Shown in pieces: positions 20,324 through 31,821 of a stretch of 64,000 bases of DNA. The translations under genes and the position numbers were made by a program. This stretch comes from Thalassotalea sp. 1_MG-2023 (GTDB lineage Bacteria > Pseudomonadota > Gammaproteobacteria > Enterobacterales > Alteromonadaceae). The DNA lies in the NCBI RefSeq assembly GCF_030546745.1, contig NZ_JAUOPD010000013.1, forward strand, positions 1 to 64,000, given 5' to 3'. The notes beneath the pieces are model-generated. The model did no database searches. It was given only the letters and a program-made list of their open reading frames with translations, and was not told where the DNA came from. Numbering within the stretch: the stretch's first letter is position 1; the number at the start of each line of letters is the position of its first letter.

Positions 20324-22255
20324 TCATCGCGTTATATTCATCCGGTGTAATTGCTCAAATAATGGTGTTGGTTGGCCTACTTTTTGTTGATAAATTTGCT
20401 GATAAGCCAATACGCTTTTGACATATTCACGCGTTTCCTTAAAAGGAATTGTTTCTATCCAAATATCAGCAGGCATACTATCAATTGCAGACAACCACTT
20501 TTTAACCCGATACGGCCCTGCATTATAGGAAGCCGTTGCTAATATTTGATTACCATCATATCTATCTAGCAAATTCTTTAAATATTTAGTGCCTAAGCGA
20601 ATATTGTTTCCACTATCAAACAAATAACTGTTTGATATTTTTTTCTTGCGAGTTAATTGTTTTGCTGTGCCTGGCATTACTTGCATCAAACCCTTAGCGC
20701 CTACAGCTGAGTTTGCATCTGACATAAATGAACTTTCTCGACGAGCTATAGCAAATGCCCATGCCGATGGTATTTTATGTTGATCTGAATACGTTGTAAT
20801 TTGTTCATTAAACGCGAGAGGAAATCGTAAATCTACATCATCTAAATACCCGACTCGTGATAACGCAAAAATGGCGCGGTCATACCAACCTATTTCATTT
20901 GCTAACTTCGCTGCCCCTAATCTTTGTCGTTTATCAAGTGTCGACACCCAATAATTCCATTCTTTTCGTGCATGATAAAAGCGACCAAGTCGAAACAATT
21001 CAAACGCCCTTTTACCTGCGGAGTTTTCAAATAGTGATTGCTTTTCTAGTTCAGAAAACACTAATGGGTTATGTTGTAGGTTCATCGGCTGCTGCAAATA
21101 ACTTGCAGCTAAAAAGCCGTAATAGTGTCGTTGATCTGCAAGGGTTTTCAATTGTGCCTTACCCGCGGTTTCATCACCTGTTTCAATTAAACTTCTACCA
21201 TACCAATACTGCCACTGATAAGTACTTTGCTGATTTTTAGGTAGCGCAGATAATACTTGCTTTATCGCATGCCAATCTTGTTGGCGTAATACATCAGCAA
21301 TTTTCCACTGTACGATGTTCGATGTTAAGTGCTGGTCTGCTACTTTTGCTAACCATGTTTTTGCTGCGCGATGTTTTTTACTAGCAAGTGCTAATGAAAA
21401 CTTAAGTGCCACTTGTTGCAGCTGTTCATCTGTTATTGGAAATACTTTCGCCGCTTTATTGAATGTAGCAATTGCATCGTCTGGACTTCGCCATACTAAC
21501 CGTTTAATGCCGTAGATAAAGATCTCAGTTTCTTTCTTAGACTTTGTCGGAAAACGACTCAGTTTCGTAATATAAGCAGGATTTCTTCTTACTTTATGCC
21601 AAAGCTTACCTAGATATTGCTGCTTTTTTGGCATTAATGAAGTTAAGTATGGAATTAAGGTATGTTTGCCACCATCAGCAGCCTTTACTAAACGCTGCCA
21701 TACGTGATCCTGTGTTCGTAAGCCTGCTTTTTGCCACTTCGCAAATAATGGATCACAAGACTTAGGTTGTGATTTACCGACAACCCACAAGCGATCAATA
21801 TTTTTCAATATATGTTGTTCTTCCGCACCATTGTTGAGTTTATATTGATAGTAATGACACGTTAAATTAACATCAGAGGTCGGTTTAAAAAACGCCATAA
21901 ACAACGTTTGTCTATTTCTCTTTATTAAATACTCTAACCATTTTTTCCTCAATGGCCAGTCAAGTGGGCTCCCCTCATATTTTGTTAAGAATTGCTCAAT
22001 TTCTTTTGCCGAAGCTAAGCGCATTTTAATCATCAACCGGCGTTGATCTAAGTATGGTTGTAATGGGTAGTAATGTAATTGCTTATATAAGTTAAGATAC
22101 GTTGACGAGTCAGTTTTCCATAATAGGCGTTCAGCTTTTAAAAACGTATCACGCATCTGCGCATTATCGAAAGCAAATGCGACTTGAGTAAACAGGCTAA
22201 ACCAACAGAAAAAAAAGACACAAAAACGCAACATAAATAACCCTGAGAAAAACAT
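20324..22255 (-). CDS. slt: Soluble lytic murein transglycosylase (Slt70 type)
   Basis: Slt is a periplasmic enzyme that cuts the MurNAc-GlcNAc bond of peptidoglycan with formation of 1,6-anhydro-MurNAc. The 643 residues have a signal sequence in the first 30 residues (FAFDNAQ near cleavage), a long alpha-helical superhelical (doughnut) region, and a C-terminal SLT domain at about 485-635: SWAFAIARRESSFM with the catalytic Glu, then SAVGAKGLMQVMPGTAKQL and ATASYNAGPYRVKKWL. An ATG eight codons in (MLRFCVFFF) would give a more regular signal peptide. Confidence 0.95.
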   Translation of the reverse strand: MFFSGLFMLRFCVFFFCWFSLFTQVAFAFDNAQMRDTFLKAERLLWKTDSSTYLNLYKQLHYYPLQPYLDQRRLMIKMRLASAKEIEQFLTKYEGSPLDWPLRKKWLEYLIKRNRQTLFMAFFKPTSDVNLTCHYYQYKLNNGAEEQHILKNIDRLWVVGKSQPKSCDPLFAKWQKAGLRTQDHVWQRLVKAADGGKHTLIPYLTSLMPKKQQYLGKLWHKVRRNPAYITKLSRFPTKSKKETEIFIYGIKRLVWRSPDDAIATFNKAAKVFPITDEQLQQVALKFSLALASKKHRAAKTWLAKVADQHLTSNIVQWKIADVLRQQDWHAIKQVLSALPKNQQSTYQWQYWYGRSLIETGDETAGKAQLKTLADQRHYYGFLAASYLQQPMNLQHNPLVFSELEKQSLFENSAGKRAFELFRLGRFYHARKEWNYWVSTLDKRQRLGAAKLANEIGWYDRAIFALSRVGYLDDVDLRFPLAFNEQITTYSDQHKIPSAWAFAIARRESSFMSDANSAVGAKGLMQVMPGTAKQLTRKKKISNSYLFDSGNNIRLGTKYLKNLLDRYDGNQILATASYNAGPYRVKKWLSAIDSMPADIWIETIPFKETREYVKSVLAYQQIYQQKVGQPTPLFEQLHRMNITR

Positions 22256-22381
22256 TCTGTTTAAGAGTATTCAGGCTAGCATTACAAAGCAAGTAGTTAT
22301 AAGGAATTTACACTAATTCGAAGAGAAAATAGTGTTACTGATAAACCGCTGGTAGTATATCTACATAATCTTTGATTCTAT

Positions 22382-23203
22382 GTGCTAATGCGTCCTTATT
22401 TGCTACTTTCTTTACTTTTAAGCCTATCTTGTTTTGCTCAAGAACATAGCCTTAGTTTTGGTGTTGACTATCATCACCAACAATCTTCTTCTAACGGTGT
22501 TCATCTTAGTTATCAATGGCAATTTTCCGAAAGTTTTGCTCTAGAAAGTCGCTTTGTTGATCATAGAACAATCATGATACAAACGAACGCTCATCAACAT
22601 TTCATCAAGCTTAAACGTGCAATGGTTGGCGTAAACTTTATTCGTGAAATAAATAATCAACTCAATATCAAAGCAGGCACAGGTTTGGGGTATTTAGTTC
22701 ATTCTGATAAGCCTTCGTTAGTTAATAAAGGCAGTGTTTCTTCTTATCTTAATGTGGCAACTCAATTTCGCTTTACCAACCAACTCGCTGTTGAGTTTGG
22801 ACAAACTAGTTATTTTGATAACTCAACATTAAATGCCAATCACAACCTTTATGCACAAGTAACATGGCTTTTTTCTCACTCAAAGTCTGCCATTATTAAA
22901 CCTTCATCGACAAAAAGAGCGATCAAACAACCGTTAGAAGCACCTCCTAATCCGTTACCGATTAATGCCAGTTCGCAGTGGCAAATTCAATTAGGCGCTT
23001 TCTCTCAAAAAAGCTATGCAGAAGTATTATTAGCTAAGATAAAAACAACAGTAGGACAAAATAATCATTGGAATATTATCTACCAAAATAAACTTCATCG
23101 TGTAGTAAGTCAGCAATTTTTAGAAAAAGCCAATGCAGAACAGTTTCTCAACATGTTAAAATCTCAATATTCTTTATCTGGTTTTCTTCGTCAAGTTAAA
23201 TAG
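22382..23203 (+). CDS. Exported beta-barrel-like protein with C-terminal SPOR domain
   Basis: A 273-residue envelope protein. The signal peptide covers residues 1-19 (LLLSLLLSLSCFAQ). Residues 20-165 look like an OmpA/OmpW-type outer membrane barrel, with alternating strands such as GVHLSYQWQFSESFALESRF and GTGLGYLVHS. After a proline-rich linker (about 170-195) comes a SPOR domain (about 197-272: WQIQLGAFSQKSYAEVLLAKI through SLSGFLRQVK), which binds glycan strands stripped of peptides at division sites. The combination suggests a link between outer membrane and septal cell wall, inferred only. The frame starts with GTG; the ATG at 22388 is an alternative. Confidence 0.7.
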   Translation: MLMRPYLLLSLLLSLSCFAQEHSLSFGVDYHHQQSSSNGVHLSYQWQFSESFALESRFVDHRTIMIQTNAHQHFIKLKRAMVGVNFIREINNQLNIKAGTGLGYLVHSDKPSLVNKGSVSSYLNVATQFRFTNQLAVEFGQTSYFDNSTLNANHNLYAQVTWLFSHSKSAIIKPSSTKRAIKQPLEAPPNPLPINASSQWQIQLGAFSQKSYAEVLLAKIKTTVGQNNHWNIIYQNKLHRVVSQQFLEKANAEQFLNMLKSQYSLSGFLRQVK

Positions 23204-23218
23204 ACTGAATATTTATAT

Positions 23219-23461
23219 ATGCAAAATCTTTTCAACAATACCGATCATACACTTGATGCGCTGGGGCTACGCTGTCCTGAGCCTGTGATGATGATCAGGA
23301 TGAATATAAGAAAAATAAGCGTCGGAGAAACCTTATTAATTACGGCCGATGACCCATCTACTGCCCGTGATATTCCAAGTTTTTGTCGCTTTATGGAACA
23401 CGAACTTATTGCTTCACAAACCGATGTGCTCCCTTTTCAATATGTGATCAAAAAAGGGTAA
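23219..23461 (+). CDS. tusA: Sulfur carrier protein TusA
   Basis: TusA takes sulfur from the desulfurase IscS and passes it along the Tus relay for 2-thiolation of tRNA wobble uridine; it is a small cytosolic protein. The 80 residues contain the family motif [12 protein letters not shown], with Cys19 as persulfide carrier, followed by [17 protein letters not shown]. It is 15 bases after the SPOR gene and may share its transcript. A strong hairpin overlaps its 3' end. Confidence 0.95.
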   Translation: MQNLFNNTDHTLDALGLRCPEPVMMIRMNIRKISVGETLLITADDPSTARDIPSFCRFMEHELIASQTDVLPFQYVIKKG

Positions 23462-23482
23462 TTGTTAACAACTACCCTTTTT
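23451..23482. terminator. Bidirectional terminator between tusA and glyS
   Basis: A perfect 10-bp stem AAAAAGGGTA (23451-23460)/TACCCTTTTT (23473-23482). The spacer contains the palindrome TTGTTAACAA, so nearly the whole element can pair. The A run on one side and the T run on the other make it usable from both strands. The left arm includes the last codons of tusA. Confidence 0.85.
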
Positions 23483-23549
23483 AATATAGCTTTGCTTATT
23501 TATTGCGTTTCTAGTTCAACCACTTTTAAAACAATTAAATCAATAGGGT

Positions 23550-25619
23550 TTAATTTTGTAACACCGAAATATCAGCAATGTCTAAAAAGCTATTACGTAT
23601 TTCATTTAATAGCGTTAAACGATTCACTTTCACTTGTTCATCATCAGCCATTACCATGACATTATCAAAAAAGTTATCAATGGGCTGCTTAATATTGGCA
23701 AGTTCAGCTAATGCCTGCTGGTAGTCTTGAGCTGCAACTAATGGTTGAATTTTTTCTTTTACTTTTGAAAAAGTATTGGCTAATTCTGTTTCATTATCAT
23801 CACAAGCATAGTCTGTATTAAAAGTCGAAAATAACTGACCATCAAACTTGGCTAAAATGTTACCTACTCGTTTGTTTGCAGCAGCTAATGTTTGTGCTGC
23901 TTCCATGGTTTTAAAATGATTTACAGCGAATACTCGCTTTTCAAAATCTAGTGGAGCCGTTGGTGAGTTGGCTAATACAGCCTGAATGACATCAACACTA
24001 ATTTTTTGCTCTTGATAATGTGCTTTAAATCGACCAAGTACAAAATCAATCACTTGTTGGGTTGTATTGTCATTCGTTAACACTTCACCGTATAAGCTGA
24101 CACTTTGTGACACTAGATCAGCAATGTCTAAATCAAGCTGTTTTTCAATAATTATGCGAATCATGCCAATGGCAGCTCTACGTAGTGCAAATGGATCTTT
24201 ATCACCTTTTGGCGGTTGATTGATACCAAATATTCCAACCAATGTGTCAATTTTGTCAGCAATAGCTACCGCACAACCAATAACACCTTTAGGAATACTA
24301 TCGCCAGAATATCTTGGTCGGTATTGATCTTCTAATGCTTGTGCTACCTCAACGTCTTCGCCATCATGCTGTGCGTAGTATTTTCCCATGGTGCCTTGCA
24401 CTTGAGGAAATTCTAATACCATTTCTGTCATTAAGTCCGTTTTACTTAATAGGCCTGCACGGTATGCCAGTTTAGGTGATTGATTTATTTTTTCCGCAAT
24501 ATATTCACTTAGTGACGCTATTCGTTCAGATTTGGTTTTTAACGTTCCTAATTGTTTTTGAAACAATACGGACTCTAAACTTTCAAGTCTTGATTCAAGT
24601 GTTTGCTTTTTATCTGTTTTAAAGAAAAACTCGGCGTCGGCTAATCGTGGACGTATTACTTTTTCATTACCGAAGATAACCTGGTTTGCATCTTTACTTT
24701 CAATGTTGGCAACAAAAATAAATTTGTTTAATAATTTTCCCTGTTTATCCTCAACTGGAAAATATTTTTGGTGATCTTTCATTGAATAGATTAATGGCTC
24801 AGGTGGTACATCTAAAAATTCTTTATCAAAGCTACCGATTAAGGTAACTGGCCACTCAACAATTGATGTAACTTCTTCTAATAATTCTTCGTCAATTAAA
24901 GCCACAGCATTTAGCTCTTGCTCAGCTTTTTTAATCTGATCAACGATTAATTGCTTTCTTTCTTGATAATCTGCAACAACATACGCTTGTTTTAACGTTG
25001 CAACATAATCATTTGCATGTTCAAGGGAGATTAAACCTTGATGATGGAATCTATGACCTTGTAGCAAGTTGTTTGACTCAATACCTAACGCTTCACCTGT
25101 TATAATTTGTTCACCAAACATAAGTGTTAACGTATGAATTGGACGAATAAATTGTGTTCTTGAGCTTCCCCAACGCATTGGTTTTGGAATTGGTAGCTTC
25201 GCAATTGCTTTATTAACCATTTCAGGAATCAATTCCTGAATTGTTTTGCCTGGTTGTAATGCCTTGTGTAGTAACCATTCACCTTTATCAGTTTTCAATC
25301 GCTGTGCTTGCTCAATAGTGATACCATTTGACTTTGCCCAACCTAAGGCAGCCTTACTTGGGTTACCTTCTTCATCAAACGCTACGTTTATCGCAGGCCC
25401 GCGCTTTTCAATTTCTTTATCTGCTTGCTTATCGATTAATTGCGTAATCTGCACCGCTAAACGCCTTGGAGAAGCAAACCAAGAAGCCTGTTCAAAGGCT
25501 AGCTCTGCTTGTTCCAATTGTGTCGTTATTTGACTGTAGAAAGTGGTCGCTAATTTTTGTAACGCTTTGGGTGGCAGTTCTTCGGTACCTAACTCTATTA
25601 ATAATGTTTCTTTAATCAT
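23550..25619 (-). CDS. glyS: Glycyl-tRNA synthetase beta subunit
   Basis: The larger subunit of the bacterial alpha2beta2 glycyl-tRNA synthetase, needed for tRNA recognition. The 689 residues match the family length. It opens with LLIELGTEELPPKAL, followed by ASPRRLAVQI, RGPAINVAFD, PKPMRWG, FIRPIHTL and the HD-like region DLMTEMVLEFPQVQGTMGKYYA, ending in an anticodon-binding-like domain (about 580-685). It begins three bases after glyQ ends and is translationally close-coupled to it. Confidence 0.97.
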   Translation of the reverse strand: MIKETLLIELGTEELPPKALQKLATTFYSQITTQLEQAELAFEQASWFASPRRLAVQITQLIDKQADKEIEKRGPAINVAFDEEGNPSKAALGWAKSNGITIEQAQRLKTDKGEWLLHKALQPGKTIQELIPEMVNKAIAKLPIPKPMRWGSSRTQFIRPIHTLTLMFGEQIITGEALGIESNNLLQGHRFHHQGLISLEHANDYVATLKQAYVVADYQERKQLIVDQIKKAEQELNAVALIDEELLEEVTSIVEWPVTLIGSFDKEFLDVPPEPLIYSMKDHQKYFPVEDKQGKLLNKFIFVANIESKDANQVIFGNEKVIRPRLADAEFFFKTDKKQTLESRLESLESVLFQKQLGTLKTKSERIASLSEYIAEKINQSPKLAYRAGLLSKTDLMTEMVLEFPQVQGTMGKYYAQHDGEDVEVAQALEDQYRPRYSGDSIPKGVIGCAVAIADKIDTLVGIFGINQPPKGDKDPFALRRAAIGMIRIIIEKQLDLDIADLVSQSVSLYGEVLTNDNTTQQVIDFVLGRFKAHYQEQKISVDVIQAVLANSPTAPLDFEKRVFAVNHFKTMEAAQTLAAANKRVGNILAKFDGQLFSTFNTDYACDDNETELANTFSKVKEKIQPLVAAQDYQQALAELANIKQPIDNFFDNVMVMADDEQVKVNRLTLLNEIRNSFLDIADISVLQN

Positions 25620-25622
25620 GTG

Positions 25623-26537
25623 TTATTCTCCCACCTCTTTATCACCACAAAGTGGGAAGCCTAATTGTTCTCTCGTCGCATAATAAACCTCTGCACATGC
25701 TTTGGATAATGCTCTTACACGTAAAATATAGCGTTGTCTTTCTGTTACTGAAATTGCATGGCGTGCATCTAATAAGTTAAAGGCATGTGAAGCTTTCATC
25801 ACTTGTTCATAAGCCGGTAATGCTAAGCCCTTTTCGATAAGTTTTTCACTGTCTTTTTCACACTGATCAAATTGGCCGAATAGCGCCTTTACATCTGCAT
25901 GTTCAAAGTTATATGCCGATTGCTCTACTTCATTTTGATGGAATACATCTCCATAAAGGACTTTACCCATTGGACCATCTGTCCACACTAAGTCATAGAT
26001 ACTATCTACATTTTGAATATACATAGCTAAACGTTCTAAACCGTAAGTGATTTCGCCTGTTACAGGTGCACACTCTAAACCACCGACTTGTTGAAAGTAA
26101 GTAAATTGAGTTATTTCCATTCCGTTTAGCCAAATTTCCCAGCCTAATCCCCAAGCTCCAAGGGTTGGTGACTCCCAGTTATCTTCAACAAAACGGATAT
26201 CATGTACTAGAGGATCTATACCAAGTTCTTTCAATGAGTTTAAATATAACTCTTGTATATTCTTCGGAGAAGGCTTTAACATCACTTGAAATTGGTAATA
26301 ATGCTGTAAGCGGTTTGGGTTTTCCCCGTAACGACCATCTGTTGGTCTTCGACAAGGTTGCACATATGCGCTACTGATAGGCTCAGGTCCTACCGCACGC
26401 AAAAATGTCATGGGATGAAAGGTACCAGCACCAACTTCTAAATCTAAAGGCTGTACAATGACACACCCCTGTCGAGACCAGTAATCTTGTAATTGTAAAA
26501 TCAATCCTTGGAATGTTTTGCTATTAAACGTACTCAT
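25623..26537 (-). CDS. glyQ: Glycyl-tRNA synthetase alpha subunit
   Basis: The catalytic class II subunit of the tetrameric glycyl-tRNA synthetase, charging tRNA-Gly. The 304 residues are standard. Motifs include [33 protein letters not shown] with the short bacterial start, [21 protein letters not shown] [38 protein letters not shown] (motif 2 region, seen as consecutive short motifs), and [20 protein letters not shown]. It is the first gene of glyQ-glyS. Confidence 0.95.
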   Translation of the reverse strand: MSTFNSKTFQGLILQLQDYWSRQGCVIVQPLDLEVGAGTFHPMTFLRAVGPEPISSAYVQPCRRPTDGRYGENPNRLQHYYQFQVMLKPSPKNIQELYLNSLKELGIDPLVHDIRFVEDNWESPTLGAWGLGWEIWLNGMEITQFTYFQQVGGLECAPVTGEITYGLERLAMYIQNVDSIYDLVWTDGPMGKVLYGDVFHQNEVEQSAYNFEHADVKALFGQFDQCEKDSEKLIEKGLALPAYEQVMKASHAFNLLDARHAISVTERQRYILRVRALSKACAEVYYATREQLGFPLCGDKEVGE

Positions 26538-27058
26538 GCGTGCCTGTATTTATAATATAAAATTTTAATTTGCTGGCGCTAGTATAACGTTTGTCTGTTT
26601 ATTCGCCTAGTTTACAGCAGTGATAAATTGAGCAAAAACTCGAATATTTTAATTTTTTATTTTTATCATTGGTAAAACCGTATATTTCATGACCGGTCAT
26701 TATTTCAAACCAACACTCATTTTCACTGTATATAAAGCCAGTTCCAATAAATCACTTAAAAGTTAAGCCAATCCGTTAAGATTGTTTTTATTCAATGGCA
26801 CAACTTTTTTGACAATCTAGCCGGCTTTTAATTTCACCTTGTACATAAGCCTATGCCATGGAGAACTGCTCTGAAAAGAGTTTTATTTGCCACTTTAGTT
26901 AGTCGACTTTTTTCAAGCAAACCAGTTTATCGGTAATCATCCCCTTAACGCTCCTAGTTAATACTGCTTCCATTTATCTAGCCGTTAGCTTTTTAACACT
27001 TCAAGCTATTAGGCTCTACATTTTTGTCTATCATTTCATTTAATCGCATCACTAACAT
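26538..27058. other. About 520 bases without a recognisable gene, between gyrB terminator and glyQ
   Basis: I see no tRNA, known small RNA or plausible protein gene on either strand. The part next to glyQ (about 26538-26600) is AT-rich and should hold the glyQS promoter. A perfect 12-base palindrome, ATGACCGGTCAT, lies at 26689-26700 and could be an operator. A weak hairpin CTCT-GAAA-AGAG followed by TTTTATTT lies around 26868-26890. Non-coding RNA or decayed sequence are both possible. Confidence 0.4.
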
Positions 27059-27092
27059 AAAAAAATAGCCCGATCATAAAGATAGAGCTATT
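27059..27092 (-). terminator. Intrinsic terminator downstream of gyrB
   Basis: On the minus strand AATAGC (27092-27087) pairs with GCTATT (27069-27064), with an additional inner ATC/GAT pairing, and is followed by a run of seven T (27065-27059). It lies 66 bases past the gyrB stop and would end the dnaA-dnaN-recF-gyrB transcript. Confidence 0.75.
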
Positions 27093-27158
27093 GTCGTATA
27101 AGCGTTTTTCTCAGCGATCAATTGTTTAATTGATCGGCATTGAGTTAATTACCTTAAA

Positions 27159-29603
<2,445 letters not shown>

Positions 29604-30689
29604 CTACTCACTCATTAAAGAAATATTGCCATGTTTCACGTGAAACATTTTATAATTTTTGTTTTTCGGAACCAGTGGTTCCACTGCACTTTTATCAATT
29701 GCGGTGATAATTGATTGACAATTCAAAAGCTGATTTGCCACCGACATTGCTGTTCTAGAGCTAATGTCCAATTCAGCACCTATATCATCAATTAATAAAA
29801 TTGGTTTTACTCGTTTAACTTTTTCAATTAACTTAGTTTGTGCAAAAGTTAACGCGAGTAAAAACAACTTTTGTTGACCTCTTGAAAGTCTCTGCTCCAA
29901 CGACAATGTGTTAAATTGAAATCTAACATCAAATTTATGTGCACCATATAGTGAAAAGCCACGTTCAAGTTCTTTATCTTTATTCTGTGTTAACACGTCA
30001 AATAATTCTTTTTTACTGTGCCAACCCTGTAGATACTGTAGCTTAATCGAATCGTTAATTTCTGGTAATAATACCGACAACCAATTCGTTACTTCTATTG
30101 ATAACTCTTTTATATAACCAGATCTTAATTCAGCAATTGTTTCTGAAAGTTGGCAGAACTGTTCTGTCCAATATTGTAACTGCTGTTCACTTAATCGTTG
30201 CTTTAAACATGCATTCCGTTGTTTTAACGTTTTATTAAATTGCCGCCAAACTTCAGGAAAAGAATGTTTCACGTGAAACAATCCTAAATCGATAAACTTT
30301 CTGCGTTCTCGTGGTCCACCAATAAACAACTTAAAACTTTCGGGCGTTACTACTTGTACCGCTAAGTTCTTTGCAAGCTCAGAAAGCTTTGTTTGACGTT
30401 CACCGTCTATTTTAATTCTCTTTTCACCCGATAGTGAATATTCAATACCTAACATTTGATCATTAAATGTTTTAGCACTCAAGACAAAACGTTGTGACTC
30501 ATTACGAACTAAATTACTAACGTTCGTGGTTCTAAACGATTTACCATGGCTAAGGTAATAAATACTTTCTAAAAGACTACTTTTGCCACTACCATTATCA
30601 CCCAGAATAAAGTTAAATTCTGAGTGAAGCGAAATCTTCCCGTCTACTAAATTTCTAAATTGATATGCATTTAAATCTTTAATACTCAT
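29604..30689 (-). CDS. recF: DNA replication and repair protein RecF
   Basis: RecF is an SMC-like ATPase that, with RecO and RecR, loads RecA at gaps. The 361 residues show Walker A GDNGSGKSSLLESIYYLSHG (about 31-50), the ABC signature LSRGQQKLFLLAL, and Walker B ILLIDDIGAELD. Its start overlaps the dnaN stop by one base (TAATG). Two perfect parS sites are embedded in the reading frame, encoding FHVKH twice (residues about 137-141 and near the C-terminus). Confidence 0.96.
   Translation of the reverse strand: MSIKDLNAYQFRNLVDGKISLHSEFNFILGDNGSGKSSLLESIYYLSHGKSFRTTNVSNLVRNESQRFVLSAKTFNDQMLGIEYSLSGEKRIKIDGERQTKLSELAKNLAVQVVTPESFKLFIGGPRERRKFIDLGLFHVKHSFPEVWRQFNKTLKQRNACLKQRLSEQQLQYWTEQFCQLSETIAELRSGYIKELSIEVTNWLSVLLPEINDSIKLQYLQGWHSKKELFDVLTQNKDKELERGFSLYGAHKFDVRFQFNTLSLEQRLSRGQQKLFLLALTFAQTKLIEKVKRVKPILLIDDIGAELDISSRTAMSVANQLLNCQSIITAIDKSAVEPLVPKNKNYKMFHVKHGNISLMSE
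29632..29647. promoter_or_regulatory. parS: parS centromere site 1 (ParB-binding)
   Basis: TGTTTCACGTGAAACA, a perfect match to the conserved 16-base chromosomal parS palindrome. It lies in the last part of recF, about 12 kb from parAB, and within the 9 kb before oriC. ParB nucleates here and spreads, allowing ParA-driven origin segregation. Confidence 0.95.
30265..30280. promoter_or_regulatory. parS: parS centromere site 2 (ParB-binding)
   Basis: A second perfect TGTTTCACGTGAAACA, 633 bases from the first and also inside recF. Two sites in one essential gene keep the centromere linked to the dnaA operon. I found no third copy in the window. Confidence 0.95.
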
Positions 30690-31792
30690 TACAAACGCAT
30701 AGGCATCACAACATATAACGCTTCGTTTGAATCTTGCCCTTCAATAACTACGCTACTATTTGCATCAGCTAAGGTAAATTTAACACCTTGCTCTTTAATT
30801 GCATTTAACACATCAAGCACATAGTTTACATTAAAACCAATTTCGACATCTTCGTAAGGAAAGTTTACTTCTAATATTTCTTCTGCTTGTTCTTGCTCGG
30901 GATTATTAGCGGTAATTTTTAATTCACTGTCAGCAAAATTTAAACGTACACCTTTGAATTTTTCATTCGACAAAATTGAAGCTCTAGATAAAACTTGTTT
31001 AAGTTGATCTTTGTCAGCATTTAAAATCTTATCACCGTTTCGAGGAAGAACTCGACGATAATCAGGAAAACGACCATCAACTAATTTACTGGTGAAAGAA
31101 AATTCGGTATCAATAATACGAATATGATTAGAACCTAAAAAGACTTGAACTTCTTCATCGACTGGATCAAGTAAGCGAATGATTTCTAAAATACCCTTTC
31201 TAGGCACAATCACTTGTCGATTTGGCAGTTGTAATTCATCATTTGATATTTTACAAATAGCTAAACGATGCCCGTCAGTTGCAACAGAACGAATTTCATT
31301 AGCTTCTGTTTCGATAGACATACCATTTAAATAGTAACGAACATCTTGGTTGGCCATGGAAAAATGGGTACTTTCAATGAGGCGTAGTAACTGCGCTTTA
31401 CTTAATTTAAATTCAACGTCACCTTTCCACTCTTCAATATTAGGAAAATCTGTTGCCGGCAAAGTAGACAAGGAATATTTACTACGTCCTGAAGAAATAG
31501 TGACAGTATCATCTGTAGATTCAAAACTAATCAAAGCCCCATCAGGCAAGCTTTTACAAATATCTAAAAGCTTACGCGCTGGTATTGTTAATTTACCGTT
31601 GGCTTCTGCATTATCGATATCAGCATAAGCAACCATTTCTAATTCTAAATCAGTGGCAGTTAATGTAAGTGATTGCTCACTAACCTCAATTAACACATTA
31701 CCAAGAATAGGTAAGGTACTTTTACGTTCAACCGCTCCGGATACCAATAGCAATGGTTTTAATAACAATTCTCTATTTAAGGAAAACTTCAT
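30689..31792 (-). CDS. dnaN: DNA polymerase III beta sliding clamp
   Basis: DnaN is the ring-shaped dimeric clamp that holds polymerase III on DNA. The 367 residues have the three-domain clamp architecture: MKFSLNRELLLKPLLLVSGAVERKSTLPILGNV opens domain 1, with KLLDICKSLPDGA, ATDGHRLAI (domain 2) and the C-terminal peptide-binding end EALYVVMPMRL. It is second in dnaA-dnaN-recF-gyrB, 29 bases after dnaA. Confidence 0.97.
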   Translation of the reverse strand: MKFSLNRELLLKPLLLVSGAVERKSTLPILGNVLIEVSEQSLTLTATDLELEMVAYADIDNAEANGKLTIPARKLLDICKSLPDGALISFESTDDTVTISSGRSKYSLSTLPATDFPNIEEWKGDVEFKLSKAQLLRLIESTHFSMANQDVRYYLNGMSIETEANEIRSVATDGHRLAICKISNDELQLPNRQVIVPRKGILEIIRLLDPVDEEVQVFLGSNHIRIIDTEFSFTSKLVDGRFPDYRRVLPRNGDKILNADKDQLKQVLSRASILSNEKFKGVRLNFADSELKITANNPEQEQAEEILEVNFPYEDVEIGFNVNYVLDVLNAIKEQGVKFTLADANSSVVIEGQDSNEALYVVMPMRL

Positions 31793-31821
31793 TTTTTACC
31801 TACTCTTTATTACTCTTTTTG

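Noticed and set aside
26867-26890. CTCT-GAAA-AGAG hairpin with T tract as a terminator
   Set aside because: The stem is only four base pairs and no gene on the plus strand ends before it.
26993-27058. A 21-codon open frame on the minus strand (MLVMRLNEMIDKN at its start)
   Set aside because: It begins immediately after the gyrB terminator, has no clear ribosome site and is no longer than expected by chance.
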